Origin: Pseudorhodoplanes sp.
GTDB lineage: Bacteria > Pseudomonadota > Alphaproteobacteria > Rhizobiales > Xanthobacteraceae
DNA length: 64,000 bases
Direction: 5' to 3'
Assembly: GCA_032027085.1 (NCBI GenBank)
Contig: JAVSMS010000001.1
Location: forward strand, 4,007,730 to 4,071,729
This document shows positions 25,646-35,573 of the stretch, piece after piece. How positions within the stretch are numbered: the first letter of the stretch is position 1; the number at the start of each line of letters is the position of its first letter. The notes under the pieces were generated by a model. It was not told where the DNA came from, made no database searches, and saw nothing but the letters and a program-made list of their open reading frames with translations. A program made the position numbers and the translations under genes.

Positions 25646-25769
25646 GCCCGCGACATTGACCTTCGCGGCCGGCTATGCTGGTTGGCGCGGGGGATTAACG
25701 CTTTGATAACCACAGGCGCCTCAGGGCCGCACGCGACCATGAGGAACCGGACAATTGTCGACGGGGACG

Positions 25770-26870
25770 ATGGTATTGGCGCTGTTCCGCACATCTGGTC
25801 TTGCTGCGATCCTGCTGACGGCCGCGACCCTGGCCGGCGCGCAGACTTTTTCACCGCCCCCGGGCGGGTCGCGCGACCAGGTCTGTAATCACCTCGAGGC
25901 GCAGTTGTCCGGCATCGACCGCGCCAGCGGCGACCCCGCTCGCGTCGAACAGCTTCGTCGCTACGAAGACGCCATTGGCCGCCAGCAGGGCGAGCTCGAC
26001 CGCGCGGTGGCGCAGTCGCGCCGCCTCGGCTGCGAAAGCTCCGGCTTCTTTCAGCTCTTCAATCCGCAGCAATCGCAGCAATGCGGCCCGCTGACCAGGC
26101 AAATCCAAGACATGCGGAACAACATGACCCGCATCCAGGCCGACCTGCAGCGCATGCAAGGCGCCGGCGCCAATTACGAGCGCGACGGCCAGCGCCGGGC
26201 CGTGATCGCCGCATTGGCGCAGAATGATTGCGGGCCGCAATACCGGCAGGCGGCGGCGCAGTCGCAGGGACGCGGATTTTTCGAGCAATTGTTCGGCGGA
26301 CCCGGTTCCATTCTGGCGCCGGAGCAATCACAGGACATGGGCTCCGGCTATCGCACGGTCTGCGTGCGCACCTGCGACGGCTCGTTCTTCCCGATCTCGT
26401 TCTCGACCTCGCAGGATCGCTTCCGCGAAGACGAACGCACCTGCCAGCGCATGTGCCCGGCCTCCGAAGTCGTGCTCTTCTCCTACCGCAATCCAGGCGA
26501 GGACATTTCGAAGGCTATCTCCATCAACGGGCAGCCCTACACGGCGCTGCCGAATGCGTTCAAGTTCAAGCAGGAATACAACCCCGCCTGCAGTTGCAAG
26601 CGCCCCGGCGAAAGCTGGGCCGATGCGGTGAAGCATCTTGACGATCGCCAGACGGTGCTTGAGCGGGGCGACATCATAGTGACCGAGGAACGCGCGAAGG
26701 TGATGAACGCGCCGCGCGACGCCAAGGGCCGGCCGATCGTGGCGCCGAAAAACAGCTCGCCCGCAGTAACACAGGCCGCAGCGCCCGCCGCGGTCGGCGC
26801 GGAGACTCCAACGGACGGCAGTCAGAAGCCGATCCGCCGCGTCGGTCCGAAATTCCTGCCGACGCAATAA
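25770..26870 (+). CDS. DUF2865 domain secreted protein
   Basis: The 366-residue product has a signal peptide (MVLALFRTSGLAAILLTAATLAGA) and a mature periplasmic part. An early coiled-coil-like region (residues about 30-140, rich in Q, R and A with IQDMRNNMTRIQADLQRMQ) is followed by the DUF2865 domain with ordered cysteines: TVCVRTCDGSFFPISF, CQRMCPASEVVLFSYRNPGED and YNPACSCKRPGESW. The C-terminal 60 residues are Ala/Pro-rich. The ATG follows a GGGGAC element. The domain is common in Bradyrhizobium-like bacteria and has no known function. Confidence 0.88.
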   Translation: MVLALFRTSGLAAILLTAATLAGAQTFSPPPGGSRDQVCNHLEAQLSGIDRASGDPARVEQLRRYEDAIGRQQGELDRAVAQSRRLGCESSGFFQLFNPQQSQQCGPLTRQIQDMRNNMTRIQADLQRMQGAGANYERDGQRRAVIAALAQNDCGPQYRQAAAQSQGRGFFEQLFGGPGSILAPEQSQDMGSGYRTVCVRTCDGSFFPISFSTSQDRFREDERTCQRMCPASEVVLFSYRNPGEDISKAISINGQPYTALPNAFKFKQEYNPACSCKRPGESWADAVKHLDDRQTVLERGDIIVTEERAKVMNAPRDAKGRPIVAPKNSSPAVTQAAAPAAVGAETPTDGSQKPIRRVGPKFLPTQ

Positions 26871-26887
26871 GCGCGTTCGGATCAGAA

Positions 26888-28630
26888 TCAGAAATCGAAG
26901 GCTTCGGTCTTCACCACCTGCCCCGTCACCACTGACATGTCGGGCTTCGGCAAGGGCATGCCGGAATCGCGGAATTTGTTGGTGATCGGGTAGCGGCGGT
27001 CGCGGCCAAAATTGCGCAACGTGACCTTCACACCGGGCGCCGCCTGCCGCCGCTTGTATTCGGCGATATGCAGAAGCCGCTCCACCTTCATCACCGTATC
27101 GCGGTCAAAACCGGCCTCGGCAATCGTCGCGACCGCCTCCTCGCGCTCGACCAGGCGCTCCAGAATAGCGTCAAGCACATCATAGGGCGGCAGCGAATCC
27201 TGATCGGTCTGGTTCTCGCGCAATTCGGCGGATGGCGCGCGCGTCAGAATATTTTCGGGGATCACGCGCCCGGCTGGGCCGAGCGCGAACGCGGGTTTCC
27301 ATTCGTTGCGCAGGCGCGACAACCGGTAGATTTCGGTCTTGTAGAGATCCTTGACCGGATTGAAGCCGCCGTTCATGTCGCCATAGAGCGTCGCATAGCC
27401 GACCGACATTTCGGACTTGTTGCCGGTGGTCAGCACCATCAATCCGAATTTGTTGGAGACTCCCATGACAATGACACCGCGCGCGCGTGCCTGCAGATTT
27501 TCTTCCGTCACGTCACGCGGCAGGCCGGCGGTTAACGGCTTCAGCGCGGCCTCAAGTCCTTCCACCGCGCTCGCAATCGGCAGCGTATCGTACTGCACGC
27601 CGAGCGCTTTCGCCACTTGCGCAGCGTCCTCAACCGACTCGCGGGATGTATATTTGTAAGGCAGCATCAGACAGCGCACACGCTCGGCGCCCAGCGCATC
27701 GACCGCCATCGCCGCAACCAGCGCCGAATCCACTCCGCCTGAAAGCCCCAGGACAACCCCGGGAAATCCGTTCTTGTTCACGTAATCTCGCAGGCCCAGC
27801 ACGCAGGCGCCGTAGTCCGCCTTTTCCTGCGGCAAGAGACTTGCCATCGGCCCGCGCTCGCAATGCCAGCCCGCCGCCGCGCGTGACCAATGCGTCGTGA
27901 CGACCGTTTCTTCGAAGGCCGGAAGCTGCGCTCCAAGCGAGCCGTCGCCGTTGAGCACGAAGGACGCACCCTCAAATACGAGTTCGTCCTGACCACCGAT
28001 TTGATTCAGATAGATCAGCGGCAATCCGGTTTCCTTCACGCGAGCGACGGAGACGCTGAGCCGCTGATCGATCACACCCCGCCGATAAGGTGAACCGTTC
28101 GGCACCAGCAGGATTTCCCCACCGGTCTCGTGAATGCATTCGGCCGGCTCCGGACCCCAGATGTCCTCACAAATCGGCACGCCAAGCCTTACACCGCGGA
28201 AGCTGACCGGACCCGGCATCGGACCCGATGCGAAAACGCGCTTCTCGTCGAACACGCCGTAATTGGGCAGATCGACCTTGAAACGCAGGCCGGCGATGCG
28301 TCCTCCTTCCAGGAGGGCGGCTGCGTTGTAAAGCTTGCCACCTTCTGGCCACGGGGTGCCGATCACAAGAGCCGGGCCGCCATCGGCGGTTTCCCGCGCC
28401 AGCGTTTCGATCTCGGTACGGCAGGCCGCCTGGAAAGCCGGTTTCAGCACCAGATCCTCGGGCGGATAGCCGGCAATGAACAATTCGGGAAACAGCACCA
28501 GATCCGCGCCTTGGCTTTTCGCCTGTGCGCGGGCTTCACGGACTTTTCTGGCGTTGCCCGCAACGTCCCCCACGACAGGATTGAGCTGCGCGAGAGCAAT
28601 GGCGAGGCGATCGACGGGACGCTGGTTCAT
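26888..28630 (-). CDS. nadE: Glutamine-dependent NAD+ synthetase
   Basis: NadE makes NAD+ from nicotinate adenine dinucleotide, ATP and glutamine-derived ammonia. The 580-residue protein is the two-domain form. An N-terminal nitrilase-like glutaminase (LAIALAQLNPVVGDVAGN, LFPELFIAGYPPEDL with the catalytic Glu, VDLPNYGVFDE with Lys, and GVPICEDIWGP with the nucleophile Cys) is followed by the synthetase with P-loop SGGVDSALVAA. The end of the protein has NKFRDSGMPLP. The ATG is unambiguous. It is last in a same-strand series after chrA and dgkA, 51 bp from dgkA. Confidence 0.97.
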   Translation of the reverse strand: MNQRPVDRLAIALAQLNPVVGDVAGNARKVREARAQAKSQGADLVLFPELFIAGYPPEDLVLKPAFQAACRTEIETLARETADGGPALVIGTPWPEGGKLYNAAALLEGGRIAGLRFKVDLPNYGVFDEKRVFASGPMPGPVSFRGVRLGVPICEDIWGPEPAECIHETGGEILLVPNGSPYRRGVIDQRLSVSVARVKETGLPLIYLNQIGGQDELVFEGASFVLNGDGSLGAQLPAFEETVVTTHWSRAAAGWHCERGPMASLLPQEKADYGACVLGLRDYVNKNGFPGVVLGLSGGVDSALVAAMAVDALGAERVRCLMLPYKYTSRESVEDAAQVAKALGVQYDTLPIASAVEGLEAALKPLTAGLPRDVTEENLQARARGVIVMGVSNKFGLMVLTTGNKSEMSVGYATLYGDMNGGFNPVKDLYKTEIYRLSRLRNEWKPAFALGPAGRVIPENILTRAPSAELRENQTDQDSLPPYDVLDAILERLVEREEAVATIAEAGFDRDTVMKVERLLHIAEYKRRQAAPGVKVTLRNFGRDRRYPITNKFRDSGMPLPKPDMSVVTGQVVKTEAFDF

Positions 28631-28681
28631 GGGGATGGTCTAGCCCGAGGGGTGCCCGGGCCGCAATGAGGCCTGCCTGCC

Positions 28682-29068
28682 CTAAAGGACGGTGAGTAGC
28701 CAGTCCCAGATGGCGAGCAGCCAGAACAGGCCCGCCAGCAGCAGACTGAGGCCGACGGCGGCCGAGCCCATATCTTTTACCCGACCGATCACCGGGTCGT
28801 GCTCCAGCGTCACACGGTCAGCCAGCTTTTCGACGGCAGTGTTGAGCAACTCCACCACCATCACAAAGACGATCAGGGCGATCAGGAGCAGCCGTTTCCA
28901 ATTGTCGGTCGCAATCAGCAAGGCCAGCGGAAACGCCACGATCAGAACCGCCAATTCCTGGCGGAACGCCGCCTCGCTGCCGATGACGGCGCGCAGCCCG
29001 TTCAACGTGTGGATGGTGGCGCGCAGGATACGTTGCACGAGGTCGCCCAACTTCGGTCTGAACGACAC
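28682..29068 (-). CDS. dgkA: Diacylglycerol kinase, prokaryotic type
   Basis: The 128-residue membrane protein recycles diacylglycerol to phosphatidic acid with ATP. It has the three-helix DgkA layout: a surface helix with GLRAVIGSEAAFRQE, then the catalytic segment VVELLNTAVEKLADRV near residues 71-87 with the base glutamate, and EHDPVIGRVKDMGSAAVGLSLL. The start is GTG and has no strong ribosome binding site, but the protein ends align with family members. It lies 42 bp after chrA and may be expressed with it. Confidence 0.94.
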   Translation of the reverse strand: MSFRPKLGDLVQRILRATIHTLNGLRAVIGSEAAFRQELAVLIVAFPLALLIATDNWKRLLLIALIVFVMVVELLNTAVEKLADRVTLEHDPVIGRVKDMGSAAVGLSLLLAGLFWLLAIWDWLLTVL

Positions 29069-29110
29069 CTAAATCAGAATGCGCCGCCTGTCATGTAGGG
29101 ACAAGCAGAC

Positions 29111-30334
29111 CTACATCATCGCAAGCGCCGCGCCGCCGATGGCGCACAACGCCACGACCAGCCACGGCGGCGTCTGCCACATGAACAGCAGCAGGAATGC
29201 CGCGGCGGCAAGTGCGAAATCCCCTGCACTCGTGATGCCCGCGGTCCAGACCGGATGATAGAGCGCAGCAAGAAGAAGCCCGACCACCGCCGCGTTTACG
29301 CCGCGTAGCGCGGCCTGGGCGCTTGCATGCCGGCGAAAGTCTTCCCAGAACGGCAGCGCGCCGATCACAAGAAGAAATGACGGCACGAACACGGCCACAA
29401 GGCACAGCGTGGCTCCGATCCAACCGTTCGGCTGCGGCCCCATGACGGCGCCGAGGTAAGCCGCGAAGGTGAAGAGCGGTCCGGGCACCGCCTGCGCGGC
29501 GCCATAGCCAGCCAGAAAGGCGTCGTCCGTCACCCAGCCCGGCGGCACGACCGCGGCCTGCAGCAACGGCAGAACAACATGGCCGCCACCGAACACCAGC
29601 GAGCCCGCGCGGTAGAAAGCTTCGAACAATGCGATGGACTGGTTCGGGAATGCAGCCGCCAGCAGCGGTAACCCGAGCAACAGCGCAAAGAAGACCACAA
29701 GCGCCAGCATCCCTGCGGTCCGGCTGACCGGATGCGGCAATGATACGTGGTTTTCCGGCGCCGCGCTGCGCAGAAGCGTCACGCCGATGATGCCGCCGAT
29801 CACGATCGCGGCGATCTGCCCAAAGGCGCTCGGGACCGCGAGCACCAGAGCGGCTGCGGCAACAGCCAGCGTGGCGCGCTGACGGTCAGGCGCGAGCGAG
29901 CGCATCATCAATAGTACCGCCTGCGCAACCACGGCAACGGCGGCGACTTTCAGTCCATGCAGCCAGCCGCTGCCAAGCGTATCGCCCAGCGCCGTGAGCC
30001 CATAAGCAAACAAGACAAGGGCGATGGCCGACGGCATGGTGAAGCCGATCCAGGCCGCGAACGCGCCGGCATAGCCAGCGCGCGACAGACCGATCGCGAT
30101 GCCGACCTGGCTTGACGCCGGACCCGGCAGAAACTGGCACAGCGCCACGAGGTCGGCATAGGTCTTCTCGTCCAGCCACCGCCGCCGAACGACGAAATCA
30201 TCATGGAAATAGCCGAGATGGGCGATCGGCCCGCCGAAGCTGGTCAATCCGAGCCGCAGAAAGGCGGAGAACACCTCCCACATTGAGCCACGTCCGCTTG
30301 CCAACGCGGCCGGGATTGCCGAATTCTCCGTCAT
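29111..30334 (-). CDS. chrA: Chromate transporter ChrA family, two-domain form
   Basis: The 407-residue membrane protein is made of two homologous CHR halves: FLRLGLTSFGGPIAHLGYF with LCQFLPGPASSQVG in the first, and SLVFGGGHVVLPLLQ with AAQAVPGPLFTFAAYLG in the second. Family members export chromate, possibly with sulfate-like antiport; many chromosomal copies have no proven substrate. The ATG chosen matches the family N-terminus; the frame is open further upstream into the DAHP synthase gene, but that part encodes no ChrA sequence. The 92-bp leader holds an 8-bp hairpin. Confidence 0.9.
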   Translation of the reverse strand: MTENSAIPAALASGRGSMWEVFSAFLRLGLTSFGGPIAHLGYFHDDFVVRRRWLDEKTYADLVALCQFLPGPASSQVGIAIGLSRAGYAGAFAAWIGFTMPSAIALVLFAYGLTALGDTLGSGWLHGLKVAAVAVVAQAVLLMMRSLAPDRQRATLAVAAAALVLAVPSAFGQIAAIVIGGIIGVTLLRSAAPENHVSLPHPVSRTAGMLALVVFFALLLGLPLLAAAFPNQSIALFEAFYRAGSLVFGGGHVVLPLLQAAVVPPGWVTDDAFLAGYGAAQAVPGPLFTFAAYLGAVMGPQPNGWIGATLCLVAVFVPSFLLVIGALPFWEDFRRHASAQAALRGVNAAVVGLLLAALYHPVWTAGITSAGDFALAAAAFLLLFMWQTPPWLVVALCAIGGAALAMM

Positions 30335-30357
30335 TGCTTCGCTTTCCCGTCGAGACG

Positions 30358-30380
30358 CTGGCAGGACATCACCCTGCCAG
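30358..30380 (-). other. Hairpin in the chrA leader
   Basis: An 8-bp perfect stem, CTGGCAGG against CCTGCCAG with a 7-base loop, lies between the DAHP synthase stop and the chrA start. No T-run follows on the minus strand, so it is not a standard terminator; it may be a partial attenuator, an mRNA-stabilising hairpin or an operator. Confidence 0.4.
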
Positions 30381-30426
30381 AACCACACTTGCGGCGCAGC
30401 GTGAAAGGCGTGTGAACTGCCAAACG

Positions 30427-31815
30427 TCAGAAGCTCGCGACCGCCGGCACCGGTTTCGCACGTGTGGAGCGTTCCTTCTTGAGAAGCTCGGCCACCAGAA
30501 ATGCCATGTCGATCGACTGTTCCGCATTCAGGCGCGGATCGCAGAAGGTGTGATAGCGATCGTTCAGATCGGCATCGGTGATCGCGCGCGCGCCACCGGT
30601 GCATTCGGTCACATTCTGCCCGGTCATTTCCAGATGCACACCGCCCGCGTAGGTGCCTTCGGCCTGATGCACGGCGAAGAAGTCCTTCACCTCGGACAGG
30701 ATGCGGTCGAAAGGCCGCGTCTTGTAGCCGTTGCCGGCCGTGATGGTGTTGCCGTGCATCGGATCGCAAGACCAGACTACGACCCTGCCCTCGCGTTTCA
30801 CGGCGCGGATGAATGCAGGCAGGTGCTCGCCGACCTTGTCGGCGCCGAAACGGCCGATCAGCGTGAGCCGGCCGGGCTCGTTGTCCGGATTGAGAATGTC
30901 GATCAGCTTCAGCAACTCGTCCGTCTTCAACGACGGGCCGCATTTGAGACCGATCGGGTTCTTGATGCCGCGGCAATACTCGACATGCGCATGATCGGGC
31001 TGCCGTGTGCGGTCGCCGATCCAGACCATGTGGCCGGAGGTCGCGTACCAGTCGCCAGTCGTGGAATCGATGCGCGTCATCGCCTGCTCGAAGCCGAGCA
31101 GCAGCGCCTCATGGCTCGTATAGAGATCGGTCGTGCGCAGTTCCGGATGACTTTCCAGATCAAGCCCGCAGGCGCGCATGAAATCGAGCGCCTCGGAAAT
31201 GCGGTCGGCCAGTTCCTGGTAGCGGCGCGCCTGCGGCGAATCCTTCACGAAGCCGAGCATCCATTGATGGACGCTAGCGAGATTGGCGTAACCGCCATGC
31301 GCGAAGGCGCGCAGGAGATTCAGCGTCGCCGCCGATTGGCGGTACGCCTCGATCTGCCGCCGCGGATCGGGTACTCGCGCTTCCGGCGTGAAGTCGATGC
31401 CGTTGATGATGTCGCCGCGATAGCTCGGCAGCTCAACGCCATTCTTTTTTTCGGTCGGGGAAGACCGCGGCTTGGCGAATTGCCCGGCGATGCGGCCGAC
31501 CTTCACCACCGGCGAGCCGCCGGCAAAGGTCAGGACAACGGCCATCTGCAGGAAAACACGGAAGAAATCGCGGATATTGTTGGGGCCGTGCTCGGCGAAG
31601 CTTTCCGCGCAGTCCCCACCCTGCAAGAGAAAAGATTCGCCTAGAGCCACACGGGCCAATGCTTTTTTCAGGCTGCGCGCCTCGCCTGCAAAAACCAGCG
31701 GCGGAAAGCTCGCGAGCTGCTGCTCGACCGCCTGCAAGGTGGCCTGATCCGGATAGTCCGGAACCTGCACAATAGGCTTTCTGCGCCAGCTATCTGGCGT
31801 CCAACGCTCAGGCAC
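30427..31815 (-). CDS. Class II 3-deoxy-7-phosphoheptulonate (DAHP) synthase
   Basis: This enzyme joins phosphoenolpyruvate and erythrose 4-phosphate, the first step of aromatic amino acid synthesis. At 462 residues it is the plant/actinobacterial (type II) form common in alphaproteobacteria. Visible blocks are [77 protein letters not shown] (PEP and metal site), DPMHGNTI and [18 protein letters not shown]. The start is GTG with GGGAG nine bases before it. It is a lone biosynthetic gene between gor and chrA. Confidence 0.95.
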   Translation of the reverse strand: MPERWTPDSWRRKPIVQVPDYPDQATLQAVEQQLASFPPLVFAGEARSLKKALARVALGESFLLQGGDCAESFAEHGPNNIRDFFRVFLQMAVVLTFAGGSPVVKVGRIAGQFAKPRSSPTEKKNGVELPSYRGDIINGIDFTPEARVPDPRRQIEAYRQSAATLNLLRAFAHGGYANLASVHQWMLGFVKDSPQARRYQELADRISEALDFMRACGLDLESHPELRTTDLYTSHEALLLGFEQAMTRIDSTTGDWYATSGHMVWIGDRTRQPDHAHVEYCRGIKNPIGLKCGPSLKTDELLKLIDILNPDNEPGRLTLIGRFGADKVGEHLPAFIRAVKREGRVVVWSCDPMHGNTITAGNGYKTRPFDRILSEVKDFFAVHQAEGTYAGGVHLEMTGQNVTECTGGARAITDADLNDRYHTFCDPRLNAEQSIDMAFLVAELLKKERSTRAKPVPAVASF

Positions 31816-31923
31816 GACTTTAACTCCCGCACGGGGCCTGATGCCCCAATGGCGGCGTTATAGCGGGCCTTTTCGCGGAAAACCACAAGCGCCGAACAGG
31901 CCGGATTTGCGGTCCTGCGCCGC

Positions 31924-33309
31924 CTATTCGGCGGCTTCTTTCACGTAGCTCGCGGCTTTCTCGCGCATTGTCACGAGCTCTTCCGACGCGGTCGGGTGCA
32001 CCGCCATGACCGCGTCGAAATCCGCCTTGGCCGCCTTCATCTTTACCGCAATGCCGACGAGCTGGATCATCTCCCCGGCATCCGGCCCGACGATGTGGCA
32101 GCCGACCACCCGGTTGGTCGAGCCGTCGACCACCAGCTTGAAGAAAGACCGGGTGTCGCGGGCGGCGAGCGTCGCCTTCATCGGCCGGAAACTGGTCTTG
32201 TAGATGTCGACGCGCGCCAGGCGCTTGCGCGCCTCGGCCTCGGTCAGGCCGATGACGCCGACTTCCGGCTCGGAAAAAACCGCGGTCGGGATATCGCTGT
32301 GATCGACCTTGGTCTCCTTGCCGCCGAACACGGTATCAGCGAAGGCGTGCCCCTCCCGGATCGCGACCGGCGTCAGCGCGACACGGTCGGTGACGTCGCC
32401 CACCGCGTAGATATGCGGCACGCTCGTCCGAGAATAGGCGTCGACCTTGATTGCGCCCTTGTCGTTCAACTGCACGCCCGCCTTCTCAAGGCCGATCCCT
32501 TTCACATTCGGCCGGCGGCCGGTCGCGAACATCACCTGATCGACCACAATCGATTCATGGTCTGATAGTCCGACGCAGAGACCATGATCGACCTTCTCGA
32601 CCGACTCGACGATGTTGTTGGTCACGATCTTGATGCCGCGCCGGGTCATCTCGTTGTGAAGGTGTTCGCGCACATCGTCATCGAATCCGCGCAGGATGTT
32701 GTCGCGGCGATAGACCAGCGTGACCTCCGATCCAAGACCGTTGAAGATGCCGGCAAATTCAACGGCGATGTAGCCGCCGCCCTGGATGAGGATGCGCTTG
32801 GGCAATTCCTTGAGATGGAAGGCTTCGTTTGAGGAAATAACATGCTCGATGCCGGCGATGTCGGCACCCGGATGCGGCCAGCCGCCGGTGGCGATCAGAA
32901 TGTGTTTGGCGCGCAAGGTCTCACCGGTCGCGAGCAGCCGCACCGTGTGCGGTCCGTCCAGCACGGCGCGGCTCTTGACAATCTCGACCTTGGCCCGTTC
33001 GAGATTGGTCGTATAGGCCGCTTCCAGGCGTGCGATTTCGCGATCCTTGTTCGCGATCAGCGCCGTCCAGTCGAAGGACGGCTCCGGCACCGTCCAGCCA
33101 TAGCCGGCGGCATCCTCGAATTCGTCGGCGAAGCGCGATGCATAGACCAGAAGCTTCTTCGGCACGCAGCCGCGAATGACGCAAGTGCCGCCCATCCGGT
33201 ATTCTTCCGCGATCATCACGCGGGCGCCGTGATTGGCCGAAATCCGGGCGGCGCGCACGCCACCAGAGCCTCCGCCGATTACGAACAGATCGACTTCGCG
33301 TTCATCCAT
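31924..33309 (-). CDS. gor: Glutathione-disulfide reductase
   Basis: The 461-residue flavoenzyme reduces glutathione disulfide with NADPH. It has the FAD-binding GGGSGGVRAAR start, the redox disulfide GGTCVIRGCVPKK with Cys43 and Cys48, and the NADPH-binding GGGYIAVEFAGIFNGLGSEVTLVYRR with downstream arginines expected for NADPH preference. The C-terminal dimer domain carries the active-site base in AVHPTASEELVTM. It is the third gene of rpiA, DUF2059 and gor, with gaps of 28 and 34 bp. The reduced glutathione it makes is needed by MaiA and the GST in this window. Confidence 0.96.
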   Translation of the reverse strand: MDEREVDLFVIGGGSGGVRAARISANHGARVMIAEEYRMGGTCVIRGCVPKKLLVYASRFADEFEDAAGYGWTVPEPSFDWTALIANKDREIARLEAAYTTNLERAKVEIVKSRAVLDGPHTVRLLATGETLRAKHILIATGGWPHPGADIAGIEHVISSNEAFHLKELPKRILIQGGGYIAVEFAGIFNGLGSEVTLVYRRDNILRGFDDDVREHLHNEMTRRGIKIVTNNIVESVEKVDHGLCVGLSDHESIVVDQVMFATGRRPNVKGIGLEKAGVQLNDKGAIKVDAYSRTSVPHIYAVGDVTDRVALTPVAIREGHAFADTVFGGKETKVDHSDIPTAVFSEPEVGVIGLTEAEARKRLARVDIYKTSFRPMKATLAARDTRSFFKLVVDGSTNRVVGCHIVGPDAGEMIQLVGIAVKMKAAKADFDAVMAVHPTASEELVTMREKAASYVKEAAE

Positions 33310-33343
33310 TGCACTGCATTCCGATTAAACAGCTCCGGCACCG

Positions 33344-33853
33344 TCAGATCGTGTGGCCCTTCTTTTTCATTTCCGCCCGGAACAGGCTGATCACTTCCTC
33401 CGACAGCCGGTTCGCCCAGTCCTGCGCCATCTTCAGCGTCTCATCCACGATCTTGGGCTCCTGCTCGAGCATCTTCTTGCCAAGCGGCGTCTTATAGAAG
33501 GCGGCAATTTCCTTGAGCTCCTGCTCACTGAAATGCGAGGCATAGACCTTCGCCGCTTCAATCTTCAGATTGCCGAGACGCAGTCCCAATTGCTTGCGCA
33601 GATTGGTCGCGACCTCGTTGAGATCCTTGGACAGGTTGGGGTTGGTCTGAAGGAACACGTTCTTCGCCTGCTCGATCACGCCGGGCACTAGCGGCTCGAA
33701 CAGCACCATCGAGCCCTTCACATCGAGGATCTCGTTCGCGGCCGCGATCGATGCAGCGGACGGCTGCTGCGCAGATGCCGGCTGTGTCAGCGCGAGGCAG
33801 ACTCCCCCAATGCATGCAATCCAGCACAAGCGGGCGAATGCTGCGAATCTCAT
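33344..33853 (-). CDS. DUF2059 family secreted protein
   Basis: The 169-residue protein has a signal peptide (MRFAAFARLCWIACIGGVCLALTQPASAQ) and a helical mature domain. The late segment YASHFSEQELKEIAAFYKTPLGKKML is the DUF2059 signature. The ATG follows a GGGAG ribosome binding site; in-frame sequence further upstream overlaps rpiA. DUF2059 proteins are periplasmic and have no known role. It lies between rpiA and gor in an apparent operon. Confidence 0.9.
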   Translation of the reverse strand: MRFAAFARLCWIACIGGVCLALTQPASAQQPSAASIAAANEILDVKGSMVLFEPLVPGVIEQAKNVFLQTNPNLSKDLNEVATNLRKQLGLRLGNLKIEAAKVYASHFSEQELKEIAAFYKTPLGKKMLEQEPKIVDETLKMAQDWANRLSEEVISLFRAEMKKKGHTI

Positions 33854-33881
33854 AATTCTAACTCCCGTTGAGTAAGCGATA

Positions 33882-34574
33882 TCAGGGACGTTCAACGACA
33901 CGGACGCCGTTGACGCCGGCGAGAACGACGGCACTTGCCATGCCAATAAACAGGCCATGCTCGACCACACCCGGAACGGCCGCAAGCCGGTCGGCGAGCG
34001 CACGCGGTGCAGGAATGCGTTCAAGCGAGGCGTCGAGGATGAAGTGTCCACCATCCGTGACAAAAGGATGGCCGTCTTTTCCAATGCGCAGAGTGATTAC
34101 ACTGTCTCCGATGCCAAGGGCCGAAATGACCTGGCGGCGGGTCGCAGCAAGGCCGAACGGCACGACCTCGATCGGCAGCGGGAATTTGCCGAGCACAGCC
34201 ACCCATTTGGATTCATCGGCGATCACGACCATGCGCGCGGATGCCGACGCGACAATCTTCTCGCGCAGCAACGCGCCGCCGCCGCCCTTGATCAGCGTGA
34301 GATCCGGCCCGACTTCATCGGCGCCGTCGATCGTCAGGTCGAGTTCGGGAATATCATCGAGCGTTGCCAGCCTGATGCCGCATTTCTCGGCCTGCAGCCG
34401 GGTCGCTTCCGAGGTTGGCACCCCCACGACGTCAAATCCCGCCCGCACCTTCTCGCCAAGCAAATCGACAAGATGCCGTGCCGTTGATCCCGTCCCGAGC
34501 CCCAGCCGCATGCCCGGCTGGACCCAGTCGAGGGCGCGGGCGGCGGCCTGCCGCTTCTGCAATTCAATATCCAT
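33882..34574 (-). CDS. rpiA: Ribose-5-phosphate isomerase A
   Basis: RpiA interconverts ribose 5-phosphate and ribulose 5-phosphate in the pentose phosphate pathway. The 230-residue protein has the phosphate loop [15 protein letters not shown] near residues 25-39, [25 protein letters not shown] with catalytic Asp and Lys, and DESKWV. Length and start are normal. It leads the rpiA, DUF2059 and gor string; both RpiA and Gor link to NADPH supply and use, which gives the grouping some sense. It is divergent from gph with a 129-bp gap. Confidence 0.96.
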   Translation of the reverse strand: MDIELQKRQAAARALDWVQPGMRLGLGTGSTARHLVDLLGEKVRAGFDVVGVPTSEATRLQAEKCGIRLATLDDIPELDLTIDGADEVGPDLTLIKGGGGALLREKIVASASARMVVIADESKWVAVLGKFPLPIEVVPFGLAATRRQVISALGIGDSVITLRIGKDGHPFVTDGGHFILDASLERIPAPRALADRLAAVPGVVEHGLFIGMASAVVLAGVNGVRVVERP

Positions 34575-34703
34575 GGGGGCGAGAGGGGGTCCTTAGCGCG
34601 TTTGGGTGTCTCTCTAGCCCTGATCCGGCCTAGAACCTAGCCCCCAAATGACCATACCAAGAAGGCCCCTTGCCAGCGCAGGGCGCCGGGGCTAGCGAGG
34701 GGC

Positions 34704-35408
34704 ATGTCCCGCCCCATCGTCGTTTTTGACCTCGACGGCACACTTGTCGATACCGCGCCCGACCTGGTCGATACCCTGAACGTAATCCTGACCCGCGAAG
34801 GCATTCCGCCGATGGCCTACGACGCCGCGCGGATGCTGATCGGGGGCGGCGTTCGGCCAATGCTGGAGCGCGCGCTGGCCGAACAGAACCGCGCGCTTCC
34901 AGTGGCCGAACTCGACGATCTGTTTCAGACATTTCTCAAACACTACGCAGACCATATCGCCGACCGCTCGCGCCCGTTCCCCGGCGTGGAACAGGCGCTG
35001 GATATTCTCGCGGAGCGCGGCTGCATGTTGGCGGTCTGCACGAACAAGTTTGAATGGCTGTCGCGCCGGCTGCTCGACGCATTGCAACTCACGCAACGCT
35101 TCGCAGCCATTTGCGGGCAGGACACCTTCGAGGTGAAGAAACCGCATCCGGACGTGCTGCGAAAAACGGTTGCGCGCGCTGGCGGCGAGATGATGCAAAC
35201 CGTCATGGTCGGGGATTCGGCAACTGATATTCGCCTGGCGCAGGCGGCGGAGGTGCCCGTGGTCGCCGTCGATTTTGGCTACACCGACACGCCGGTGGCC
35301 GCCTTCCAGCCGGACCGGGTGATCAGCGGCTATGCCGCGCTTCCCGCCACGATCTTCGAACTCGTGCCGATGGCAGGGCGCGGGCGCGCGACCGTTAACC
35401 ACAATTGA
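34704..35408 (+). CDS. gph: Phosphoglycolate phosphatase (HAD superfamily)
   Basis: The 234-residue HAD phosphatase starts with VVFDLDGTLVDTAPDLVDTLN, giving nucleophile Asp9 and acid/base Asp11. A helical cap follows (residues about 20-90), with VCTNKFEWLSRRLLDAL holding motif II, GQDTFEVKKPHPDVL holding the motif III lysine, and VMVGDSATDI as motif IV. The Gph-type opening DTAPDL is characteristic. It would remove phosphate from 2-phosphoglycolate formed in DNA repair or by Rubisco oxygenase activity. It is a single gene divergent from rpiA. Confidence 0.9.
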   Translation: MSRPIVVFDLDGTLVDTAPDLVDTLNVILTREGIPPMAYDAARMLIGGGVRPMLERALAEQNRALPVAELDDLFQTFLKHYADHIADRSRPFPGVEQALDILAERGCMLAVCTNKFEWLSRRLLDALQLTQRFAAICGQDTFEVKKPHPDVLRKTVARAGGEMMQTVMVGDSATDIRLAQAAEVPVVAVDFGYTDTPVAAFQPDRVISGYAALPATIFELVPMAGRGRATVNHN

Positions 35409-35573
35409 GGCAAAGGGAGGCCTTCGCATGTCCATTGCGGCGGCTATTTCTAAAAATTGCCCCGCGCGATCAATGACTGCCTAACCGTGTTGCACCGGCA
35501 GAGCCTCGCCCGTATGGTTAGGTGGGGTGGAACGGCGGTCACGGGCCGCGCGCGAAGGGACGGAATCAACCTT

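Noticed and set aside
29111-30976. Possible 621-residue ChrA with a long N-terminal extension
   Set aside because: The extension lies inside the DAHP synthase gene in another frame and is low-complexity. The ATG at 30334 starts the normal ChrA sequence.
30112-31644. A 510-codon plus-strand open frame opposite chrA and DAHP synthase
   Set aside because: It spans the 3' and 5' parts of two unrelated minus-strand genes and the gap between them, and has no protein family features.
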